Source: Nocardioides sp.
GTDB taxonomy: Bacteria; Actinomycetota; Actinomycetes; Propionibacteriales; Nocardioidaceae
Reading direction: 5' to 3'
NCBI GenBank assembly: GCA_021731205.1
Contig: JAKFXV010000158.1
Span: forward strand, 1 to 12,519
Length of the DNA stretch: 12,519 nucleotides
Below are positions 7,854-12,519 of the stretch, one piece after another (the first letter of the stretch is position 1; every line of letters starts with the position of its first letter). A program made the translations under genes and the position numbers. The notes below the pieces were generated by a model. That model was not told where the DNA came from and searched no databases. It saw only the letters and a list, made by a program, of their open reading frames with translations.

Positions 7854-8646
7854 CAGATTCCTCTCGGTCTCGGCAGCACTCACCGGCCTGATGGCCACGA
7901 CACTCGCGGGTGTCCCGACCGCAGGTGCCGGGCCCTCCCGGGTGGACCACGACGCATCGGTGATGTCCCTGAAACCGTCCGCCAAGATGTCGGCTGCTCG
8001 CCCCGCCGTCGTCGAACGGCGCATCCTTGGTCATTCCACGCGGGGCCGTCCGATCAAGGCCTGGCGACTGGGTCAACCCGGCAAGCCCAAGCATGTGGTC
8101 ATCTCGACGATGCATGGCGACGAGCGGCATACCAAGCGCATCGTGACAGCGCTCCGCGACGGCAAGCCGATCCGCGGGATCGACCTCTGGGTGATTCCGG
8201 TCTACAACCCCGATGGCTGGGCCAGGGACACGCGCAAGAACGGTCGAGGAGTCGATCTCAACCGCAACTACCCACGCGGCTGGGTCGACCTCGATGGGCC
8301 CTACGAGTCAGGCACCGGCCCGGCCTCGGAGCCGGAGACCCAGGCCGTGATGAGCTTCCTCAGCGAGATCAAGCCGCGCCGGATCGTCAGCTTCCACCAG
8401 CCGCTGAACGGCGTCGACGTCGACACCAAGAAGCCGCGTTTCGCGCGCCGCCTCGCGCACGCACTCAGGTTGCCCCGCACCTCACTCAACTGCGGGGGCG
8501 TCTGCCACGGCACGATGACCAGTTGGTACAACGCCAACTTCAACGGCGCGGCCCTCACCGTCGAGTACGGCGCCCGGCCGAGCAGGCAGCGGTTACGCGT
8601 CCAGGCACCGAAAGCGCTCCTCCGCGTGCTCGGTGGCCGACGCTAG
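7828..8646 (+). CDS. Secreted M14 zinc carboxypeptidase, MpaA (murein peptide amidase)-like
   Basis: 272 residues from the ATG at 7828. Residues 1-37 form a Sec-type signal peptide: basic MSIQPRRFNR, a hydrophobic stretch, then a probable cleavage site near TAGAG. M14 residues are complete: zinc His96 and Glu99 (HGDE), the VDLNRNYP motif at 142-149 with substrate-binding Asn145-Arg146, zinc His190 (SFHQPLNG), and catalytic Glu246 (TVEYGA). The NPDG, ASEPETQA and VSFHQPL stretches resemble Escherichia coli MpaA, which cuts the gamma-D-Glu to diaminopimelate bond of murein peptides. MpaA is cytoplasmic, so a secreted relative would act on wall peptides directly; that substrate is inferred. The frame is open upstream to an ATG at 7744, but that extension is encoded inside the membrane-protein gene and would bury the signal peptide. 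The stop lies 2 nt from the convergent crotonase stop. Confidence 0.87.
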   Translation: MSIQPRRFNRFLSVSAALTGLMATTLAGVPTAGAGPSRVDHDASVMSLKPSAKMSAARPAVVERRILGHSTRGRPIKAWRLGQPGKPKHVVISTMHGDERHTKRIVTALRDGKPIRGIDLWVIPVYNPDGWARDTRKNGRGVDLNRNYPRGWVDLDGPYESGTGPASEPETQAVMSFLSEIKPRRIVSFHQPLNGVDVDTKKPRFARRLAHALRLPRTSLNCGGVCHGTMTSWYNANFNGAALTVEYGARPSRQRLRVQAPKALLRVLGGRR

Positions 8647-8648
8647 CT

Positions 8649-9449
8649 TCAGCTCGGGCCAGAGCCCCATCGGGGCGCGCGCTTCTCGAGGAACGCCGCT
8701 ACGGCTTCGGCATGGTCGCTGCTCGCGCCGGTGTGGTGCATCAGGTCGGCCTCGAACGCCAAGGACTCATCGAAACTGTGCTCGGCGGCGAAGCGGACAG
8801 CCTGCTTGATGGCGGCGAGGGCATCGCCGGGACCGTGGGCGAGTCGAGTCGCGAGCTCGGCCGCGACAGGCCCGAGATCCTCGTCGGGTACGACGCGGTT
8901 GACCAGCCCGAGGGTGTCGGCTTCCCCGGCTGGGATCGTCCGCGGCAACCACAACATTTCCAGCGCCCTGGCGGGGCCCACCAATCGGGGCAGGGTCCAG
9001 CTCGACCCGGTGTCGCACGACAGTCCGACGCCGGCGAAGGCGAGGTTGAATCCGGCGGATGCTCCGGCGATTCGCAGGTCGCAGGCAAACGCCAGGCTGG
9101 CTCCGGCCCCGGCGGCCACGCCGTTCACGGCTGCGATCACCGGCTTGTTCATGCTGGTCAGCGTGGCCACGATGGGGTTGTAGTGCTCGACAACGGTGGC
9201 GAACACGCCTGCCGGGCCGACGCTGTCAAGGAGCCCGGCGTGCTCCTTGAGGTCTTGGCCGACGCAGAAGGCCCTCCCAGCGCCGGTCAGCACCAGGCAT
9301 CGGATCGAGTCGTCCGCAGCCACCGACCTGACGGTCTCGCGCAGCAGCGCCTTCGTCGCGAGATCGAGACTGTTGAGCGCCTCGGGCCGATTCAACGTGA
9401 CGGTCGCGATCGAGTCCGTGACCTCGAGGAGTACGGGCGGGCCGGTCAT
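8649..9449 (-). CDS. Crotonase-family enoyl-CoA isomerase/hydratase, PaaG-like
   Basis: 266 residues. Oxyanion-hole segments are present: GRAFCVGQDL (about 58-67) and VNGVAAGAGASLAFACD (from about 108). The two Glu residues of true crotonase (rat Glu144 and Glu164) are replaced by Ser118 and Phe138 in my manual alignment. Asp146 in LSCDTGSSWTLPRLVG matches the LIPDCGGTWLLPR region of E. coli PaaG, whose Asp drives isomerisation. A ring-epoxide or double-bond isomerase is therefore more likely than a 2-enoyl-CoA hydratase. No other phenylacetate genes are nearby, so the substrate is open. The ATG at 9449 gives the standard family N-terminus; GTG 9476 and ATG 9467 would add 9 or 6 residues. There is no Shine-Dalgarno sequence, but CAGACT ends 6 nt upstream. 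The gene is divergent from the DUF3117 gene. Confidence 0.9.
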   Translation of the reverse strand: MTGPPVLLEVTDSIATVTLNRPEALNSLDLATKALLRETVRSVAADDSIRCLVLTGAGRAFCVGQDLKEHAGLLDSVGPAGVFATVVEHYNPIVATLTSMNKPVIAAVNGVAAGAGASLAFACDLRIAGASAGFNLAFAGVGLSCDTGSSWTLPRLVGPARALEMLWLPRTIPAGEADTLGLVNRVVPDEDLGPVAAELATRLAHGPGDALAAIKQAVRFAAEHSFDESLAFEADLMHHTGASSDHAEAVAAFLEKRAPRWGSGPS

Positions 9450-9455
9450 CTGCCG

Positions 9456-9461
9456 AGTCTG
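9456..9461 (-). promoter_or_regulatory. Candidate -10 for the PaaG-like gene (CAGACT)
   Basis: Minus-strand CAGACT (5 of 6 like TAGACT) ends 6 nt before the ATG at 9449, where no ribosome binding site is seen; this is the geometry expected of a leaderless transcript. No -35 is recognised. Confidence 0.3.
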
Positions 9462-9540
9462 CCCCATCCGCGGCACAACCCACGGCGCAGGGCGCGGGCA
9501 GCCGTCCCACCCAATGCAGACGCGTTCGCCGGGGATAAGG

Positions 9541-9546
9541 GATAAT
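9541..9546 (+). promoter_or_regulatory. Candidate -10 for the DUF3117-pepA pair (GATAAT)
   Basis: GATAAT differs from TATAAT at one base and stands out in GC-rich DNA. It predicts a leader of roughly 67 nt that includes a small hairpin, TTGCGG (9565-9570) with CCGCAA (9583-9588), and the ribosome binding site AGGAAGAGG at 9604-9612. The remaining gap toward the divergent crotonase gene shows nothing else recognisable; no -35 is evident. Confidence 0.45.
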
Positions 9547-9619
9547 GCTCCTTGGGCACACGATTTGCGGCGCTGACCGAGACCGCAATGCAGACGGACA
9601 CACAGGAAGAGGTGCGCGC

Positions 9620-9787
9620 ATGGCGGCCATGAAGCCGCGGACCGGGGACGGGCCGCTGGAGGTCACCAAGGAAGGGCGCGGCATCGTGATGCGCGTTCCG
9701 CTCGAAGGCGGTGGTCGTCTCGTCGTCGAACTCAACGCGGACGAGGCTGCCGCCCTCGGCAATGCCCTCAAGGACGTCGTCGGCTGA
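9620..9787 (+). CDS. DUF3117 family conserved small protein
   Basis: 55 residues, beginning MAAMKPRTGDGPLEVTKEG and ending ALGNALKDVVG. This is the actinobacterial DUF3117 family (Rv1211 type), which is very strongly conserved and has no known function. The sequence reads as a compact beta-rich first half (GRGIVMRVPLEGGGRLVVEL) followed by a short helix (NADEAAALGNALKDV), with no signal peptide, membrane segment or cysteine. The ATG at 9620 is fixed by AGGAAGAGG 7 nt upstream; a longer in-frame start at 9545 overlaps the -10 box and is rejected. Leucyl aminopeptidase starts 5 nt after the stop, so the two are almost certainly one transcription unit. Confidence 0.93.
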   Translation: MAAMKPRTGDGPLEVTKEGRGIVMRVPLEGGGRLVVELNADEAAALGNALKDVVG

Positions 9788-9792
9788 GTTCC

Positions 9793-11373
9793 GTGGACGC
9801 ACAGCGCGTGGCGAGGGAGCTGCCGGCCCAGGTCGCGCCACCGGAGTTCTCCCTGAGTGCGGCCCTGCCCCACACCTTGGGCGATGTCGACGTCGTCGCG
9901 GTGCCGATCTTGCCGGGCGACGGCGAGGCAGGTTTGGTCTTGGGTCCCGGTGCCGCAGAGCTCGACCAAGCATGGGGGACGGACCTGCTCGCCCTAGCCG
10001 ACGAACTGCGGGCGGAGCCGCACGCCGGCGCGCTGACCTGCCTCCCGGTCGAGCGTCCCGACTCCGGCGATGGCCGTCAGGTCCTCGTGATCCTGGTCGG
10101 ACTGGGCGAGCAGTCGCCCACCGACTTCAGACGAGCCGGCGCCGCGCTGGCACGGGCGTGCGTCGATCGCAACCGAGTAGCCACCACGGTCGCGTCTATT
10201 GCCGACGAACCGGGGCTGGAAGCGTTCGTGGTCGGCCTGGTGTTGGGCTCTTTCGGGTTCCACTGGCGCAGCACGGGGCCGGCCGCACGTGCCGCGGGCC
10301 ATGTGGTGTTGGCCGGGGTCGTGGCTGCCGGTGAGCGGGCTCCTGAGGTGGTTCGGGCCAGGGCGATCGGGCTCGCCGGATGGCGTGCGCGCCACCTGGC
10401 CACGGTGCCGTCCAACCTCAAGAACCCCGAGTGGCTCGCCCAGCAGGCGAGGACACTCGCGGCCGAGCACGGGCTGCGCGTCTCGGTCTGGGACGAGCAT
10501 CAGCTCGCGGCCGAAGGCTTTGGCGGGATTGCGGGTGTCGGGCAGGCGTCCGTCTCGCCGCCCCGACTGATCCGACTGGACTACGACCCGCCGACCGCAC
10601 CGCGCAAGGACGGCGGCCGGGTCGTCCTGGTCGGCAAGGGCATCACGTTCGACTCCGGTGGGCTGTCGATCAAGCCGGCCGAGGGCATGCTCACGATGAA
10701 GCGCGACATGACCGGCGGCGGGGTCGTACTCGCCACGATGGCGGCGCTGGCCGCAGTGGGGTGTCCGATCTCGGTCACCGGCCTGGTGGCCGCGGCCGAG
10801 AACTCCATCAGCGGCAATGCGCTACGTCCTGGTGACGTGATTCGACACTACGGCGGGCGCACGAGCGAGGTGACCAACACGGATGCGGAAGGCAGGCTGG
10901 TGCTGGCCGACGCGCTGGCGTACGCCGTCGCTCACCTCGACCCGGCGGCAGTCGTCGATGTGGCGACACTGACCAGCGCGATGAAGGTCGCCCTCGGGCA
11001 GCGCACCGGCGGCTACTTCGCCAACGACGAAGGCCTTGCCGACCACCTCAGCAACGCCAGCGCGGCAGCGGGAGAACCGTTGTGGCGGATGCCGTTGCAT
11101 GCCGAGTACGAGGACAAACTGTCATCCAAGATCGCCGATGCCGATAACGCACCCGGCGGCGCCGGGGCGATCACGGCGGCGTTGTTCTTGCAACACTTCG
11201 TTGCAGGGGTGCCATGGGCGCACCTGGACATCGCGTCCGTCGGCGACTCCCCTAGCGACTATCACGAGTGGACCGCCGGCCCCACGGGGTTCGGCGCTCG
11301 GTCGCTGCTTGCTTGGCTGGGCAGCGCCGACCCCTTGCAAGGAATCGGAGCCCCGGACCGCACGCGGAGTTAG
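9793..11373 (+). CDS. pepA: Leucyl aminopeptidase (M17)
   Basis: A cytosolic hexameric di-zinc exopeptidase releasing N-terminal residues from peptides. At 526 residues it has the usual M17 length. The poorly conserved N-terminal domain covers about 1-190. The catalytic domain shows GKGITFDSGG with Lys282 and Asp287, second Lys294 region (SIKP), Asp305 (MKRDMTGG), and the family signature NTDAEGRLVL with Asp364, Glu366 and catalytic Arg368. All metal ligands are present. The GTG at 9793 is the first in-frame start after the DUF3117 stop; no separate Shine-Dalgarno sequence is obvious, so reinitiation or coupling is likely, and GTG 9808 is an alternative. The stop overlaps the convergent O-methyltransferase stop by 4 bases. 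Some M17 enzymes also bind DNA (E. coli PepA); nothing here tests that. Confidence 0.95.
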   Translation: MDAQRVARELPAQVAPPEFSLSAALPHTLGDVDVVAVPILPGDGEAGLVLGPGAAELDQAWGTDLLALADELRAEPHAGALTCLPVERPDSGDGRQVLVILVGLGEQSPTDFRRAGAALARACVDRNRVATTVASIADEPGLEAFVVGLVLGSFGFHWRSTGPAARAAGHVVLAGVVAAGERAPEVVRARAIGLAGWRARHLATVPSNLKNPEWLAQQARTLAAEHGLRVSVWDEHQLAAEGFGGIAGVGQASVSPPRLIRLDYDPPTAPRKDGGRVVLVGKGITFDSGGLSIKPAEGMLTMKRDMTGGGVVLATMAALAAVGCPISVTGLVAAAENSISGNALRPGDVIRHYGGRTSEVTNTDAEGRLVLADALAYAVAHLDPAAVVDVATLTSAMKVALGQRTGGYFANDEGLADHLSNASAAAGEPLWRMPLHAEYEDKLSSKIADADNAPGGAGAITAALFLQHFVAGVPWAHLDIASVGDSPSDYHEWTAGPTGFGARSLLAWLGSADPLQGIGAPDRTRS

Positions 11374-12026
11374 CGCTCGGGAGTCCACTCCTTCTTGGCT
11401 ACGAGCAAACCGTCACCCACCGGCAACAAGACAGGTACGAGGTCATCGTCGTCAGCGACGGCACGGATCAAGGACCGAATCGCCGTCGTCTCTGGATCTC
11501 GCTGGGCCGGATCGGCGACCTTGTCGTGCCACAGCGCGTTGTCGAACACCACGACGCCACCTGGCCGCAACAGCCGCAGGGCCTCGCTGAGATAGGCGGG
11601 GTACTCGACCTTGTCACCATCGCAGAAGATCAGGTCGTAGTGGCCGTCGGTGAGCCGAGGCAGCACGTCCAAGGCCGCACCGGCGATCGTGCGGACGCGC
11701 TGCGAGGCGACCCCGGCCTCCGTGAAGGACTGTCGGGCCAGTCGCTGATGCTCGGCCTCGATGTCCACGGTTGTCAGCACTCCGTCGGATCTCATCCCGC
11801 GAAGCAGCCACAACCCGGAGACGCCAGTGCCGGTCCCGATCTCGACGACTGCGCGCGCATCGATCGCCGAAGCCAGAAAACGCAGCGTGGACCCGCCTCC
11901 GGAGCCGATCGGCGAGACACCGACTTCCTCGGCACGGGCGCGGGCCGCGGCGAGCACGTCATCCTCGGCGATGTAGTTCTCGGCGTACTGCCAGCTCGCC
12001 GCCTTGACCGGTGTCGGGTTGACCAT
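11370..12026 (-). CDS. SAM-dependent O-methyltransferase, family 3 (Rv1220c type)
   Basis: 218 residues. Class I methyltransferase motifs in order: motif I VVEIGTGTGVSGLWLL (60-75), the acidic end of strand 2 in TTVDIE (85-90), motif IV DLIFCDGDKVEYPAYL (131-146) with metal-binding acidic residues, and RPGGVVVFDNALWHDKVADP (154-173), the DN metal-ligand motif of catechol-type O-methyltransferases. Mg-dependent methylation of a hydroxylated small molecule is the family activity; the substrate is not known. The ATG at 12026 matches the family N-terminus (MVNPTPVKAASWQYAENYI). A further 58 upstream residues are open but low-complexity Pro/Gly/Ala and are rejected. The gene has no ribosome binding site and a TACCCT box ending 6 nt upstream. 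It is divergent from the sigE-like gene, as in mycobacteria. Confidence 0.92.
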   Translation of the reverse strand: MVNPTPVKAASWQYAENYIAEDDVLAAARARAEEVGVSPIGSGGGSTLRFLASAIDARAVVEIGTGTGVSGLWLLRGMRSDGVLTTVDIEAEHQRLARQSFTEAGVASQRVRTIAGAALDVLPRLTDGHYDLIFCDGDKVEYPAYLSEALRLLRPGGVVVFDNALWHDKVADPAQRDPETTAIRSLIRAVADDDDLVPVLLPVGDGLLVAKKEWTPER

Positions 12027-12032
12027 GGCCGG

Positions 12033-12038
12033 AGGGTA
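12033..12038 (-). promoter_or_regulatory. Candidate -10 for the O-methyltransferase (TACCCT)
   Basis: Minus-strand TACCCT fits TANNNT and ends 6 nt before the ATG at 12026. There is no Shine-Dalgarno sequence, so the ATG could be the first transcribed codon. The upstream 300 nt (12039-12335) are non-coding on both strands as far as I can judge. Confidence 0.4.
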
Positions 12039-12280
12039 TCGCGTTTCCGGACCGCCGCCGCCAGTTGTCCTGACGCCCCAGCCCCAGGGAGCCGCGGCGG
12101 GTGGGGAACAACCGAGGGCACCACGTTCGTTGGACCTGGCAACGGGACCTGCGTTCGGGCATCCGATCGCACCCGCCGCTGCGAAGTACCTGTTGAACAA
12201 GCGGGGGACGCGTCAGTTGACTGCGATTCCTGGGCGAGTTCACAGGATCCTCTCAGCAGCCGTTTCTAGCGTGAGGGACC

Positions 12281-12286
12281 TACTCT
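12281..12286 (+). promoter_or_regulatory. Weak candidate -10 for the sigE-like gene (TACTCT)
   Basis: The gap 12027-12335 (309 nt) separates two divergent genes. Within it TACTCT fits TANNNT and would give a leader of about 42 nt containing AGGAGG at 12325-12330. A TTGACT at 12217-12222 looks like a -35 but has no well-spaced partner. I see no clear autoregulatory GGAAC-type ECF promoter. Apart from these the gap holds nothing I recognise. Confidence 0.22.
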
Positions 12287-12335
12287 GTATCCAAGCCAGC
12301 GCTTCCGCACCCGCGGCAGCACACAGGAGGCATCG

Positions 12336-12519
12336 GTGAACTCCACCGACCAGGTCGCACGGCCCGACGGGCAAGAGTCCGGGGTGCCCACGTGGCACGA
12401 GATCGTCGAACGGCACTCCGATCGCGTCTACCGGCTCGCCTATCGCCTCACCGGCAATCGCCATGATGCTGAGGACCTCACCCAGGAGGTCCTCAGCATC
12501 ATGGCGATTGCCGGTGAGG
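12336..12519 (+). CDS. sigE: SigE-like ECF sigma factor, N-terminal fragment ending in chimeric sequence
   Basis: Starts at GTG 12336 with a strong AGGAGG (12325-12330) 5 nt upstream. Residues 20-52 cover sigma region 2.1 and the start of 2.2: [20 protein letters not shown], then [12 protein letters not shown], the hallmark of SigE-type ECF factors that recruit RNA polymerase to envelope-stress promoters. In homologues this continues as roughly F-V-R-V-F-R-S-L, but here it becomes LSIMAIAGE because bases 12486-12519 are the exact reverse complement of 12446-12479. Only residues to about Val52 should be trusted; the rest of the gene is not in this window. The adjacent divergent O-methyltransferase supports the SigE assignment (Rv1220c-Rv1221 arrangement). 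Confidence 0.8.
   Translation, partial: MNSTDQVARPDGQESGVPTWHEIVERHSDRVYRLAYRLTGNRHDAEDLTQEVLSIMAIAGE
12446..12519. repeat. Perfect 34-bp inverted repeat with 6-nt loop ending at the last base
   Basis: The left arm 12446-12479 and right arm 12486-12519 are perfect reverse complements, separated by ACCCAG. The inner part (GACCTC-ACCCAG-GAGGTC) encodes the conserved D-L-T-Q-E-V of the sigma factor and is probably genuine; the outer right arm is not what a sigma factor would encode. This is best explained as a fold-back chimera or assembly artefact at a contig end. Confidence 0.92.

Noticed and set aside
8664..8676. GCCCC-ATC-GGGGC hairpin as a bidirectional terminator for the convergent pair
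   Set aside because: Only 5 bp, inside the crotonase coding sequence and without a T-tract; such short GC palindromes are frequent here by chance.
12027..12200. 58-residue N-terminal extension of the O-methyltransferase
   Set aside because: The extension is Pro/Gly/Ala-rich and not part of the family, and the ATG at 12026 gives the expected N-terminus with a promoter-like box directly upstream.
12446..12519. A natural regulatory hairpin or attachment site inside the sigma-factor gene
   Set aside because: The perfect arms end exactly at the sequence end and destroy the conserved protein sequence, which points to an artefact rather than a selected element.

Overview
The window is high-GC DNA with GTG starts and actinobacterial gene families: long-form DapD, IleRS2-type IleS, a DUF3117 protein, a DivIVA-domain microprotein and a SigE-like ECF sigma factor. 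The gene set and order echo what I recall of the Mycobacterium tuberculosis dapD (Rv1201c) to sigE (Rv1221) region, so this is a member of the Actinomycetia. A Nocardioides/Propionibacteriales-like host is my guess, from memory of similar neighbourhoods only. Both ends cut through genes, which fits a complete short contig.

Layout. Positions 1-1794 (minus strand) hold dapD, followed 29 nt later by a membrane-anchored protein that looks like a two-domain peptidoglycan hydrolase and runs off the left edge. Positions 1884-5102 (plus) hold ileS, divergent from dapD. Positions 5103-5296 are non-coding and hold a REP-like cluster: two identical 37-bp direct copies and a third inverted, internally deleted copy. 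Positions 5297-8646 (plus) form a tight cluster: dapE, a LOG-family protein, a small TM-plus-DivIVA protein, a four-helix membrane protein and a secreted M14/MpaA-like peptidase. Positions 8649-9449 (minus) hold a PaaG-like crotonase. Positions 9620-11373 (plus) hold a DUF3117 protein and leucyl aminopeptidase. Positions 11370-12026 (minus) hold an O-methyltransferase, and a sigE-like gene starts at 12336 (plus).

Themes. DapD and DapE are the succinylase-branch enzymes of diaminopimelate/lysine synthesis. The flanking hydrolase-like protein, the MpaA-like peptidase and the aminopeptidase fit cell-wall peptide turnover. The sigma factor would add envelope-stress control, although that link is inferred from its homologues.

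The most striking signal is at the right edge. The last 74 bases are a perfect inverted repeat (34-bp arms, 6-nt loop) ending exactly at the last base. It replaces the expected sigma-factor sequence with the reverse complement of what precedes it. I read this as a fold-back chimera at a contig end, not biology. I see no CRISPR array, tRNA, rRNA or insertion sequence, and no convincing new multigene system; most of the window is conserved actinobacterial core genome.
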